Origin: Apostichopus parvimensis
Lineage: Eukaryota > Echinodermata > Holothuroidea > Aspidochirotida > Stichopodidae
DNA length: 32,227 nt
NCBI GenBank assembly: GCA_000934455.1
Contig: KN888531.1
Span: 1,898-34,124, forward strand
Reading direction: 5' to 3'
The position numbers and the translations under genes are program-made. Shown one piece after another: positions 1-11,074 of the stretch (position 1 is the stretch's first letter; every line of letters starts with the position of its first letter). The notes beneath the pieces were generated by a model. It saw nothing but the letters and a program-made list of their open reading frames with translations, had not been told where the DNA came from and made no database searches.

Positions 1-1755
1 GGTTCCATTCTAAGGTCTCCTTCAACATAGCTCACCTGTTCATGTCAAAATGACAAGTACTGCACTCCTAGGAGAGATTCTCTTGTGCTAACCGATCATC
101 ATGGTAAAATAATTAATGGAACTACATTATTATTAGTTCCTTGGTTTTAATTGGGACACTCTTGTATTTCGTCAGTCCGTACACAGTTTGATATCACAAA
201 TTCATCCCTGAGAACTATTCAAAACAGATCTTACGAAAAACAAAGTTTTTGATTTTGCAAGGACTGAAAAGTACACATAAAATATTACTAATGCCCTCAT
301 CTATAATGTTCAAAAATATCTGTGAGCATTGAAGTATTGAACCAGAAAGCCAAACAGGCTTAGTGATTCCTTGCCTGATTTTGTATGAAAAACATTTAAT
401 GCAAATTGCACTATAAGGTTTTCAGACTTTGTGGACTTCAGCTGACCTCAAATGGACTGTGATTTCCACAGAAAGCGTTAAGTAGGGTTCTTGCATTCAG
501 CAAGATGGATCCATATAAATATACAAGCAGCTTGGCTTTACTTTTGAGTTAATTGTGCTTAAAATTTATTCCGAATTTGACCTGTTGAACTCAAGTGACA
601 TTAAACCTCTACCAATTTCAATGTGGTTCTTGTTATACCAACTATAAAATTAATACGAGTGTACTTTTAAAATAGCAATTATCATGTTAACAAAACTTTC
701 AGGATTTGACCTGTGTTGCCCTAAAATGACCCTTGATCTCCACTAATTCCAACAACACTAATTTCCTGTGCCCACCATGTGGAATCTAATATAAAAGTTG
801 TTTTTATTGAAATGTCTTATTTATGAGCAATTCAGATACAAACACACATATTTATATACAAACACACACACAGGACATCATGACTACACAACTTCAGGTT
901 GCCCTCTGCAAGGAATCAAAATCAGAGTCTCATTGACTTTCTCTGATTTCTGAGGAATATGACTTGTTTACCAATCTATCAACAGTATACAGGTTTGTTT
1001 GATATACCGGTTGATGACCTGTAGGCCCATACAATAATACCAAATGAATGAAAATCATTCTGTATGAATAGTCCTGTAACTGCAGAGTCGACATTAATTT
1101 TTAAAGCGAAATTGCGTATTCTATTATAAACGTGGCAAAAACGATATCAATCTCCACGGGCTACGTAAATCAACCTTCTTGCCCACTAATGTTTACTAAA
1201 CAATCACTTGAAATGATGACAAACTGAAGCTTCTTCTTCCAAAAGTCTGACCCCTTCACAACGATTGAGCAAATGAAAAATCCAGATGCCCACAAGACGT
1301 CAAGACGTTGTCCTGCCTCTGTTTACTAACAGTTCATTTTGAAACTAAATATTACTTAAACGTATTTTCATACATAATAATGAAGAGCAGGTTTTTAATT
1401 GTGCAGAGCTCTGAAGATCAGGCCGTCCAAATGTATTATATTACCTATTATGGATAGATGCATACATTAACCATACACCTCAGGCTTGTGTTAGAATGAT
1501 TCAAATCCCTAGGATTCTCTTGGATTTAGAGGAGAATTGTCAGAACACTGATTTATTGATTACTGTATCAGCAAATTGAAAAAAGGAAATTGTCTATCTG
1601 TGATTAAATTTTAATTAGAAATATCTGCATGATGAATGTCGTTGATGGCTTTTATCTCAAGACAATATGATCATAATGCATGTTAGAACATGCGAGGATT
1701 GAAACATGAAAATTCTACGACCTTACAAATCCATTGTTTGGGTTACAAACACAAA
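1..1755. other. Non-coding, no gene seen
   Basis: AT-rich DNA with many stops in all frames. Only a short AC-rich tract near 838-872 stands out. It may be intron or downstream sequence of FBXO45. Confidence 0.6.
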
Positions 1756-2005
1756 GAGTGTTAGCTCAGTGGTTAACGCTGGTGCCTTTCAATCATAAGG
1801 TCCCGAGTTCGAGTCACTCCAAGATCAATGTATGTCGTCCAGTTACAGAGTTGTTGACAATTGACAATTCATAATCATGGACGTCAAAATATGAATCTAA
1901 AACACTGACTTCGGTCACCTTGCGGCTTTGATAAGCCAAATGAGGCTTCTTTGCGAGTTCCTGCTTGCAGGAGGATCTAAAATACATACTGTACATACAT
2001 ACATT
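1756..2005 (+). mobile_element. tRNA-derived SINE, copy 1 (most complete)
   Basis: The head looks like a tRNA: TTAGCTCAGTGG (box A-like) at 1761-1772 and GAGTTCGAGTCAC (box B-like) at about 1805-1817. A non-tRNA body of about 160 bp follows (GTCGTCCAGTTACAGAG ... CTTGCGGCTTTGATAAGCC ... GAGTTCCTGCTTGCAGGAGG), then a tail of ACATAC units. The same body recurs at 4681 and 24717. The tail hairpin CCTGC-TT-GCAGG is shared by all copies. The head has RNA polymerase III promoter elements but the anticodon stem is imperfect, so it is a SINE and not a working tRNA gene. Confidence 0.85.
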
Positions 2006-2320
2006 GTAAAGAATTCTAACTTATAGATTCGGAAGGGGGCAGTGACCTCCTAGAGGGTGAAAGAATGTTACCAATTTGTATGGTCGGTAGGACAGAGTGC
2101 GTATATGTGTAGAAGAAAAGTTAAAGATGAATGAAACATATTCCCTCTTATCAGCAAAATAGCAGATCACGTTTGCTTACGGGTTGCAACTTCAATTTTT
2201 AACTTCACTGATGTTTATTTAGTCTCTGGGCAGAATCATTCGGTGGGTTCTACAACAAGTACTAATTCTTAATCAATGGCCAGTATTGTCCCCCCCCCCC
2301 CAAAAAAAAATAAATATAAA

Positions 2321-2344
2321 TCTGCTGGTTTATACTCCTGAGAA
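2321..2344. repeat. 24-bp direct repeat, left flank of copy A
   Basis: Begins TCTGCTGGTTTATACTCC and is identical to 2496-2519. Candidate target-site duplication. Confidence 0.8.
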
Positions 2345-2495
2345 TGGAAAACTACGTGTAGTATACTTCCGGGTGGTAGATACGGAAGGAGGAATTAGTG
2401 GGCGTGGCCCAGGGACTGAGGGCGCAGTGGTAGTTAGGTAGATAGGAAAGTGCAATTTTGGAGTGGGAGACAGGTAAGAGACGGGTGAAGTAAAT
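2345..2495 (+). mobile_element. Short unnamed repeat family, copy A, bounded by 24-bp direct repeats
   Basis: A 151-bp unit carrying GGAAGGAGGAATTAGTGGGC, GAGGGCGCAGTG, TAGGTAGATAGGAAAGTGCA and GGAGTGGGAGACAGGTAAGAG, ending near GTGAAGTAAA. The same blocks recur at 4870, 5022, 10705 and 10912. It is flanked on both sides by an identical 24-bp sequence (2321-2344 and 2496-2519) that does not occur in the other copies, as expected of a target-site duplication. No protein or tRNA-like head is visible. Confidence 0.7.
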
Positions 2496-2519
2496 TCTGC
2501 TGGTTTATACTCCTGAGAA
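2496..2519. repeat. 24-bp direct repeat, right flank of copy A
   Basis: Identical to 2321-2344, separated from it by the 151-bp repeat unit. Confidence 0.8.
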
Positions 2520-2853
2520 CATGCATGTCCCACTGTCTAGCGACCAGTCGATCCTTACGCTAAAAAAGTATATATGTTGGAAGAATGTACTGATTACTGT
2601 TGTGGATCTAGAAATGTGTCGCTTTGAAATAAGTACGGTACAGTACATAATAACATACAGTTACATATTTTGTGGAGACATGTATGAGAAGAGTGGAATA
2701 AATTATATAATTTGCACATAGAAATGGTAAGAGACTAACGGATCCAATCCCTGTCTTAGTAGCATCTTCCCTTGATGCATTTAAAACAAACAATTTAAGT
2801 ATGCATACTTCACTTCATTTTATTTTATTTATTACTAATTTAAATACACATGA

Positions 2854-2965
2854 GAAAGATTTTCATTTACTGCCACAAAAGAATGGAATGAGTTGCCTCC
2901 AGATATCAGAAATGCACACAAAATTTTAGCAGTTTTTAAATGATCTGTGAAAGGAATTTTTTTAT
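2854..2965 (+). mobile_element. Non-LTR retrotransposon 3'-ORF relic (C terminus of reverse transcriptase protein)
   Basis: Frame from 2854 reads ERFSFTATKEWNELPPDIRN then AHKILAVFK, a TGA stop at 2941, and SVKGIFL in the same frame. The pattern FxxxAxxxWNxLPxxIR...FKxxVKxxL is the usual end of the ORF2 protein in CR1/L2/Jockey-type LINEs. The stop and lack of upstream coding mark it as dead. The AT-rich sequence to about 3350 is probably its decayed 3' UTR. Confidence 0.6.
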
Positions 2966-3680
2966 TTATAATGTTATTTTATGCAAATGTGCTAAGATCT
3001 TAGTTATGTTTTATGTTCTTTTGTTATATTTAGCTTTGTAACATCTTTCCTATTTTAAATGTACATGTTTTTCAATGGGCTCATTTGTTTCTGTTTATAC
3101 CGGTATATACTGTATCTATGTAATTTTTTTAAATTAATATTACGGGTTGGTGTTTACGTGCGAAGTTTTCCATGGTCTCATTTTATTCGTTTACATTTTA
3201 TTCCTAATGTTTAGTTATGTACTTGTTTTTGTAATCTTGTTACATGTTAGTTCTTACATTCAAAGTTATTATTGCATTTACCTGTTCACCTATCTTTTTT
3301 TATTTTTTTATAATAATTATATTTATTGGGAAGATTAGCCTCGGCTAACCGAGTTAATACCCTCTCAAAATAATTTGAACATATAGAAAAAAGTACAAAT
3401 TTCCATTGTGTACTGTGAGAAAATATTAAAACTATTTGTGTAATGTAATGTATAGATCTGTGCTGTACAAATACAAAAAAAAACAAAACCTATTAAACCT
3501 ATCTTTTCTTTTGTATTATTTCAGAAACCATTGCCTCCCTCCTATTCCAATGCATCCCACTATGATACATCAATTGAAACTGTGCAGAAATAGGGGCCAA
3601 AAAGGTTGTTGTACTTTGTCTCCACAATGTAAATCTTTCCAACTAAAGCTTTAATACTGGTTTGCTATTCTCACAAAACT

Positions 3681-4262
3681 ATGACAAAATTAAATTCTAG
3701 ATTGTATCGCTTGAGGAAGTTGAAATCTTTCCATGTAGATACCAAATTATTACAAATTTTTAATAATTCTGTTTTGTGTGGGGTTTGGCTTAATTGCCTA
3801 ATATGCTGGGGAGGGAATGCTACAATTACTGGAAAGGAGCGTAATATTAATAAATGTTTTAGAAGGGCGGGGCGGGTGATTGGTGAGGTACAGGAGAAGG
3901 TGTACTGTGTTTACCACTGCCTTGTATATAGCAAGCTGAGGTCCCTTTGGACTGACAGTAATCACCCCCTCCATTAGCTTTATGAGACAAGTAATCTTGC
4001 ACAGTGGTAGGCTCAGGCAGCCTTCTTCTGTTACCAACCCCCCCCCCCCCTGTTATCCTTTATCTTTCATTCCTCAGGCTATTAAAATCCATAATATAGT
4101 TTCACAATTCACAATATATATAATTCATAATATATAGCAGCCTGCTGCTTTTCATGTTTTATTTCTTTTTAGTTTAACTTCTCACTCCTTTATTTGTAAT
4201 TTCCTTGCGAGCACTGTATAGTTTCCTTTTAAGGATTAATAAAGCTATTCTTACTCTTACTT
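3681..4262 (+). mobile_element. Non-LTR retrotransposon 3' end, CR1/L2/Rex-like, frameshifted
   Basis: Frame from 3681 reads KLNSRLYRLRKLKSFHVDTK, then ICWGGNATIT and a Gly/Arg-rich RAGRVIG segment, typical of the region after the reverse transcriptase catalytic core. The reading then moves to another frame, where QVILHSGRLRQPSSVTN and, after a C-run (4039-4050), SFIPQAIKIHN complete the classical LINE C terminus. A short 3' UTR ends with AATAAAG (4237-4243) and short CTTACT repeats. The frameshift and missing upstream domains mean it cannot be active. The protein order (RLxxLRKLKxF ... CWxGN ... SxRLxxP ... SFIPxAIxxxN) fits the CR1/L2/Rex1 clades; the exact clade is not resolved. Confidence 0.75.
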
Positions 4263-4680
4263 GACAGGGCAGGACATGATTGCTGGCGACTGTTGTTGTT
4301 ATGTCATACACTTTGACACAAAATTGTCTCCTATAGGTAGAGTACCTATCATTTCAGGAAATGTATGTGCTAGTTTATGGATATCAATTACACTAAAAGG
4401 ACTACGCATGCTGTAACATGAGTGTGATACCAGCTAAATCTGTAGTCAATGTATCCAGTTCCCACACACTGTGAATCAGCAATAGAGAATGCCAAAGGAA
4501 ACAGGTTTAATAGTGAGAAATGAAGTCATGTCAATTTCATAAACTTTGAATCTTAGATTTCAATGAAGATAATTTACACAAATCTTACTAAATTATTAAG
4601 AAACTGAGACCTACAGTATTGAAGCTGTACATATGCATAGAATCTATACAACATCACAGACTTTTGTTGTATCTCTATGA

Positions 4681-4865
4681 GGTTTGAGTCACTCCAAGAT
4701 TAATGTATCTCATCCAGTTACAGAGTTGTTGACAATTATCAATTCATAATCATGGACGTTAAATATGAATCTAAGAGACTAACTTCGGTCGGCTTGCGGC
4801 TTTGATAAGCCAATGAGGCTTCTACGCGAGTGCCTGCTTGCAGGAGGATCTAAAATACATACATC
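4681..4865 (+). mobile_element. tRNA-derived SINE, copy 2 (5'-truncated)
   Basis: Starts inside the box B region (GGTTTGAGTCACTCCAAGAT) and carries the full body and the TAAAATACATACAT tail. It is closely similar to copy 1 from about 1808 onward, with scattered substitutions. Lacking box A, it is dead. It is directly followed by a copy of the second short repeat family. Confidence 0.85.
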
Positions 4866-4869
4866 TCTT

Positions 4870-4955
4870 GCGGGGTAGGAGGAAGGGGTTCATAAAATGG
4901 AATCAGTGTTAGTGCTAAGGTTGTGGGGAGACAGGTAAGCGAGGAACTAAGTAAA
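4870..4955 (+). repeat. Short unnamed repeat family, copy D (partial)
   Basis: Shares GTGGGGAGACAGGTAAGCGA and the AAGTAAA end with copies A and B, and begins right after SINE copy 2. It is divergent in the 5' half. No flanking direct repeat seen. Confidence 0.5.
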
Positions 4956-5021
4956 TCTGCCCTTCCATGTGCCTTTTAATAGATCATGTTACCATCTTAT
5001 GTTATTAAAACAAAGAAAGAT

Positions 5022-5089
5022 TATAGGTAGATGAGGAAAGTGCATAACCATAGACCGGAGAGACAGGTAAGAGAGGAGTGGAGTAAACC
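5022..5089 (+). repeat. Short unnamed repeat family, copy E (3' half only)
   Basis: ATAGGTAGATGAGGAAAGTG followed by GAGAGACAGGTAAGAGAGGA and GTAAA, the 3' half of the family. A C-rich run with A-tract (5095-5136) follows. Confidence 0.55.
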
Positions 5090-5869
5090 AATAATCCCCC
5101 CTCCCCCCTCCCCAAAAAATATAGTAAAAAAAACCTCATCAAGAAGTTTAAGACCTAGATGGGCATTATTTGCATTAAGTCTGCATCATTAAGTCGTTTT
5201 AGACTTGAGGGTAAATATTAAAGAAAAGAGAAAGAAAGAAAATATTATTATATATGCATTGCCTTTGGAATCTTTAAAATTTCAGATTGTGATTTTGGAC
5301 TATTGTACATGAATCATCTATTTCTTTATTAGTAGACTTTAATTACAAGGTACATGATGGTTTGTTGGTATGTACAGTACAGTACAGGCGGATGTTTCAT
5401 CTTCATATTAACTCCCTCACTGAATACTTGTTTTATCATCGACACCATTTTTGTATAAAATTTACACCACGCATACTAGCATAGAAATTGGCTATGTACA
5501 GGTATAAGCATTATTCCAGTAATATCAAGTACAACTTTAGGAATAACAGCAAGTACATGAACTAACCACATTGGCATATATGTAGCTGACTTACTTTGCA
5601 AGTCAAACTAGACATTCAAAAGGTTACTGAATGATATAATGATGCATGGGCATGAAAATATGATACAGAAGTTATAGCAATGCAGGCTACATGTTTTAGA
5701 TTCACACCCATGCATGGGATTCACACCATAACATCAGTGTACTGTAGCACTGGGGTACTTCAGAACTGTACATTTCCAAAGAGCGAGTAGATCGAGATTC
5801 GAGAGTCACACGGGGGATGAATTGATAAAACAGTACCAATTTCTTAGGCTAGGTAACAGGGAATATTAT

Positions 5870-6010
5870 AGTGCTCACATTTTGTGTGGTATACTTTATG
5901 TCTCTAATACAATATTATGGTTCCTGTGTAAACCAAAAAAAAACTGTTTATACATCTTTAGATTTGTACATAGCAATTTGACCATTTTGTAATGTGATAC
6001 TGGAAACATT
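5870..6010 (+). repeat. Dispersed repeat pair, member 1
   Basis: Shares with 8070-8225 the blocks TTCACATTTTGTGTxG-like sequence near its start and GATTTGTACATAGCAATTTG ACC near its end, at comparable spacing. No coding content. A decayed interspersed repeat of unknown class. Confidence 0.4.
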
Positions 6011-6971
6011 ATTCCCTGAAATAGATGGAAATACATATGTTGAGAGGAGACAAAGACAGTGCACTATTGATATGGATACAATTGTGAAAAACAAGCACAT
6101 ATAGTAGACTCTCGTCAGGGTCTATCATTACAACAATCCAGGAAGGAAAGGGATAAGATATGTTATTTATTATTTATTACCATTGATGAGAAAGGAAATA
6201 TGGAAACATTAAGGATTTGAGACACAAACCCTTCAAGGGGACTTCTATCCTCGAAATGAAGAACTATCACCTCTCCCAATTACATTTTTACAGTGTCATT
6301 GCTTCCCATGAAATGTAATTTTATACATGTACACAGCTGATATTAAATCAACAAAGCTCAATAAATCTGATGGACTGACTAGCAACAGAAGATGTTAAAC
6401 AAGTAATCACCATTTCAATTTTAATAAATATTCTGAAGTTTTTCAGTAAAAAGCCACTCTGTTTGGTGATTGAGAGGCCAGATGTCAAACAGCCATATAT
6501 ATACATAGTACTGTCTGTACAGCATACTTTCCTGTACATATTGTAATTTAACACTGATCAGACCACCTACAACAATTACCAACTCTTTCCTTACATCATG
6601 CTCAATGCACTGTGGTCACGACAGCATTTCCTTATTTATCATAAAAATAAACATGTACTCAAGTCTCTTGTCAGTTTTGCAATTATTATACCATATATAT
6701 CGATCATATATTGTCATGGAACCGAGTACTACCTACAGTGCAATTAAGCGCACAGATGAATAACTTTTCTCAATTCTGTACACTACTGTAGCCGCTACAC
6801 TTCAGTGTACATACAGTATGTATGTACACTACCTATTAATGTGATGTCTGGTATATTTGCTATGGCTCGATCTGCTTGATTGAACTTTCACAGAGTTGGT
6901 AAAATTAAAAACCAAAACATCTGTGCGATATAGTTTATAATATTACAACGCTTTGGTATAGTATTGGACAT

Positions 6972-6995
6972 CTAATTAGTAGTACTACTAATTAG
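6972..6995. repeat. Perfect 24-bp palindrome with two TAATTA cores
   Basis: Each half is CTAATTAGTAGT and its reverse complement, with no spacer. Each arm contains TAATTA, the core bound by many homeodomain proteins. It lies in otherwise featureless AT-rich DNA. Confidence 0.8.
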
Positions 6996-8069
6996 CGCAC
7001 CAGGCTCTTTACTACAGTATACATTAGTTTTCAGTGATGTTAGTATTATGTATTATCATATATTATATAGTAAGTATTATATAACAAAGAAGAAACACTG
7101 AATGATTACCTCTTAAATTTAGATAGAAAGATGACATATTGAGATACAAAGATGACATATATTGGTGTAGCTGCTGGACAATCAAATGTGCAGATACAGT
7201 TTATGCTATTTAAAATATAAGTGATTGAGCTATGTTTAAAATAAATATATGCATTGCATACAGAAGGCAAGAATGATGTGTGCATGTTTCTAAATGGCTT
7301 AAACCAACACTGCAAGAAAAGCGTACTGTTATATTGTCATTTGTTTTCTTTAGTTTCTTATTACAAAATTTTCAATATATATTCTTCTTAATAGCATACT
7401 ACTTTAATGACATCTGTTTAAAAACCTGTGAAGAACACAACAAGTCTTAACTTTGGGAGTGCATAATTGCTGAAAACAATGTGTTGTGCACTGGGCTACA
7501 ATAAGATACAAAGTACAGTATACTTTATGTAGTCAGTCAGCACATATATGCTGTGAGACAGATGTCAATATCTTTGAAAAAGATGTGTACTAGTCATTAC
7601 ATTTGATGTTGCCATGAAATTAATTAGCTAAATAGTTGCTCAATTAGCCTTCCCCATCTGACAGAATAATAAATTACAAATCACTCATATGCAATCAATA
7701 GGATGCACAGTGAAAAGGTATCTCAAGAACTTCTACGTCAATGGAATGATGTATCAATGAAACAGCATTAATCTCACACACAAAGGACTGGCCCACAATT
7801 AGTGCATTATAATAACTATCACAGAAATGCCTGTGTAAACACTTTCAAGTTTCAAAGGCATTACTGTCATATGCCATAGTTGTTTCAGTATTTCTAATAA
7901 GCTTGATAAACATATTGCATAATTTGAAAGGCATTTATATGTAATATAGACTAACTTCTAAAGTATGAATGTCTCACTCAAGTTGTGTATTTAATATACT
8001 GACTGAATATTGTAACCACTGCTGTACAGCTGTAATAATAAGCGATCCCAACATTATCACAGGTAGTAA

Positions 8070-8225
8070 TTGCAATGTTCATATTTTGTGTAGCACTTTT
8101 GAGGGCTCCAGAATTTGTCTATTATATCAAATACTTAAAGGTAGCTGTATACGAAACTACTATAAACCTTGGATTTGTATGGCAATTTGACCACTTTGAA
8201 TAGTATTTTGCGATGTAATATTACT
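8070..8225 (+). repeat. Dispersed repeat pair, member 2
   Basis: Carries TTCATATTTTGTGTAGCAC and GGATTTGTATGGCAATTTGA CC in the same order as member 1. An open frame of 73 codons overlaps it but shows no conserved pattern and is not called. Confidence 0.4.
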
Positions 8226-9177
8226 AGTACTTAATATTATTCTCGGCTGCATATAGAGGCTTTCTGTTACCTCATATTTTGGTTGTGGAATAAAGGTTAC
8301 CCCAAGATTTAGCCATGCCTACTGTACACACCAACTGTGAATATAATTCAGGAGATACTATGCTATCTCTAGCAGTGATAACCGGCAGGTGTTTGCATGT
8401 ATCCACAATTGGTCAGTTGCAATCTTGACCTCAAGATTCACCTTCTATGATGTGATTGAAAGTTAATTAAACACAAGCACCCATTCCAGGGGAGAAACAA
8501 TCATTGTTTAAACACATCATTAACTTGTCTCTCCATAGCAACCTATCAACCGAGTTCAAAATTCAGTAATTACTGTAAATGCATAATGTTTGAACTTTAC
8601 ACTAAAGTTACAGACCTTTGTTCATAACTCAACAACATTCCTTTTTTATACAAGGTTTGCTCAGAATCCACATGTATAGGCTGAGATATAGCCATTAAGA
8701 AAAATTTATTTACCAGCATCTATGTTTAGCTAAATATATATGACATACCTATTGTGTACATACAACAACATCAATTAAATAAAACAGCATACAGAATGTG
8801 CAACAATTAATACAATGGAAGCCTTTGTACAGTACTGTATACACTACAATAAACACAGATGAGGCTACTGTACATGTAAGCCATATCCAAGGTCACTTTG
8901 AATTTGGAGTGTGCATAATTTAGACTGTTGCTAATTTGATTCAGACAGGTCTCTGTATTCAACCTTATAGCCATATGAACTGAAATTAAATATCAGTAAG
9001 TTCATTCCGGGGGTTAACACTCGGCAGTTGGGGACTTTGATTCAGAATCTTGTGCTGAACTCTAAATTTCAATATTCAACATGGATCTAGTGTAAACATG
9101 ACCATTACGATAATACATATATATGCTATTTATTAGAAACCCCAAAATTGATTAGATTAGGTCGTTACGAATGATGA

Positions 9178-9403
9178 TAAGTACCTGTCTCTTATAACTG
9201 CACACTACGATCTACCATGCCTAGAAACTGGTAATATTTATTGCAATGTGCCCCCCGTGAACCCTCAAAGGTCCTTTCAGATCCACCGTTCGGGAGTCCT
9301 ACAGCGCATTTTTCGACTAGGATTTTCATCCTTCTGAATCCGACCTTGTGTGTATGTATGTATGTATATGTATGTATGTATGTACATAGAAGACAGGTAC
9401 TTA
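9178..9403. repeat. Possible 226-bp short element with 13-bp terminal inverted repeats
   Basis: TAAGTACCTGTCT at 9178-9190 is the exact reverse complement of AGACAGGTACTTA at 9391-9403. Between them is a more GC-balanced block (CACCGTTCGGGAGTCCTACAG at about 9281-9301) and a GTAT microsatellite. No convincing target duplication is seen outside the inverted repeats, so the element status is tentative. Confidence 0.35.
9347..9386. repeat. GTAT/TATG microsatellite
   Basis: Repeated TGTA units with one interruption. It could be the tail of a retroposed element, since the SINEs here also end in ACATAC-type repeats. Confidence 0.85.
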
Positions 9404-10316
9404 AGGAATGAAGTATGTTTAGACATCTCCAAGGCTCTTCATTCAACAAATCGTCATGTAATACAGTAAAGGATTACAAACATAAATCAAAACTGATCAT
9501 TGACAGGCTTAAGTCAATTTTTTAGACAAATACTTGACATGGAAATCAGGGGAATTTATGAAATGATTCATGAAGAGATTACAGGATTAGAAAGTAGAAT
9601 TTTATGATCCAATCAAGTATCCTTTTAAATAGCATCAAAGGGAAGTACAAGATGATATTAAAAGGAAAATATAAAAATTATCTTTTGCCTTAATTTGTGT
9701 GATTTATCGTTAAGCTGCTTTGGATGCCCTGAATATAAAGTAAATTCTCTGAAGTACTAAAAATGTTATTACTTTTGCAGGGAAATTATACCAACTTTTC
9801 AACAAACTATTCCTTCTAATCTGTAGGATTCACGAGAATAAACTAATCTTTCAAAGTTGCCCAAACAACCCTTCAGCATTTTCAAAAAAACATCTGCAGG
9901 AAAGTGTAAACACATATCAAATCACACACGATAATACGTTCAACTTTTTAGCACACTACAGTACCAAAATACACAATATAGTATGTAGCACGGTGGCACA
10001 GCTGAGAAGCACTTAATGGTCAATGCTGTCAGAGCCCTGCCAAAACCTTCCTCTTGTAATTCGGTTAATTTGATATCAAATGTAAATGAGGGTCAAAATC
10101 TCTGAGTAACGAGATACAGGTAGGGCAGAGATGTGAAGAAAACATACTGGCAGCTCTAGTTCTTTGAATGATGAACAGGGAAGGAGATGAAACTGAGAAG
10201 TTTTAATTCTTGATCTTGTTGTTGAAGGATCTCAAATTTAAGTGTGAACTGACATGATGGAAATAAACATATTGCACAGTAAGTTTTTCTTCCCTAGTTA
10301 CACCAGAAGCATTTAG

Positions 10317-10322
10317 TTGGAT

Positions 10323-10360
<38 letters not shown>

Positions 10361-10364
10361 CCAA
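10317..10364. repeat. 48-bp AT palindrome around a (TA)n run
   Basis: The arms TTGGATTGT (10317-10325) and ACAATCCAA (10356-10364) are exact reverse complements and enclose alternating TA, so the whole block can form a hairpin or cruciform. One base (G at 10326) breaks perfect symmetry. Confidence 0.85.
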
Positions 10365-10704
10365 TGAATACTTACCTGTCTCGTATCCATGCAGGCTACA
10401 AATGGGCAATGCAGACATTTAATTGACTCACTTCTGGTTTACTGCCCTCATCTTCCTTCCAGATCTACTGTACCATTCTGAAGTTTAGCAAACTAGTATT
10501 TTGAAGCCTTAATCCTCCACTTACGTCATCATGGTAGTTGTCCCTGTTCATCGTTGGCAGGTTACTTACTGAGAGCAGAGCTAGTACTGTGCCCATTCCT
10601 TGTAGTTTTCTGTACATACAAGCATACAGTATATACTGTACTGGGTGAAAGGAATAAGTACACTTTGTGAATTGTAGATTCACAGCGATTGAAGCGACTG
10701 GGCA

Positions 10705-10800
10705 GCCCAGTGCTAAAATGTTACGGGTTAATCGGCTACTGTAGGTAGATGGGAAAGTGCAAAAGTAGAGTGAAGACAGGTAAGAGAGGAGCCAAATAAA
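10705..10800 (+). repeat. Short unnamed repeat family, copy C (partial)
   Basis: GCCCAGTGCTAAAATGTTAC, GTAGGTAGATGGGAAAGTGC and AGACAGGTAAGAGAGGAGCC, ending ATAAA. It aligns with copy B from its GCGCAGTGCTAAAAT block to the 3' end. Copies B and C lie 111 bp apart in the same orientation. Confidence 0.6.
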
Positions 10801-10875
10801 TTACTTAAAGCCGAGACAGGCATAGATAGAAAGTTATAAATCTGTTGAAAGGAGACTCATAAATGAGGATTGACA

Positions 10876-10911
10876 TAAATATGCCAATGTCCAAGCCTTA
10901 TCCACAAATTT
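10876..10911. repeat. 36-bp perfect direct repeat, left flank of copy B
   Basis: Begins TAAATATGCCAATGTCC and is identical to 11075-11110. Confidence 0.85.
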
Positions 10912-11074
10912 CGCTCACGAAAATGTAGTGTTTCTTCCTGGCTGGTAGATTTGGAAGGAGTTGGTGGGCGGTGCCTAGGGAGCGAGGGCGCAGTGCTAAA
11001 ATATTCCAAATGTGTAGTTAGGTAGATGGGAAAGTGCATTAGTGGAGTGGGAGACAGGTAAGAGAGGAGCGAAG
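10912..11074 (+). mobile_element. Short unnamed repeat family, copy B, bounded by 36-bp direct repeats
   Basis: A 163-bp unit: GGCTGGTAGATTTGGAAGGA, GCGAGGGCGCAGTGCTAAAA, TAGGTAGATGGGAAAGTGCA, GGAGTGGGAGACAGGTAAGA, ending GAGCGAAG just before the flank. The flanks 10876-10911 and 11075-11110 are the same 36 bp and differ completely from the flanks of copy A. That makes insertion with target duplication more likely than a satellite array. Confidence 0.7.

Larger units (their letters stand above)
5140..9177. other. Non-coding, no gene seen apart from listed repeats
   Basis: Low-complexity AT-rich DNA with many TACTGTA/TACAGTA words. Short open frames (for example 6348-6554, 7106-7315 and 7969-8190) have no conserved pattern. 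Confidence 0.6.

Noticed and set aside
1140-1320. Possible antisense exon (minus-strand frame with WASGFFICSIVVKGSDFWKK)
   Set aside because: Stops close on both sides and no recognisable family; too weak to call.
1756-1820. Functional tRNA gene
   Set aside because: Box A and box B are present, but the anticodon stem is imperfect and the sequence continues into a body shared with two other truncated copies, so it is a SINE head.
3147-3338. Small hydrophobic protein
   Set aside because: Translation of a T-rich tract, probably decayed LINE 3' UTR; no conservation signal.
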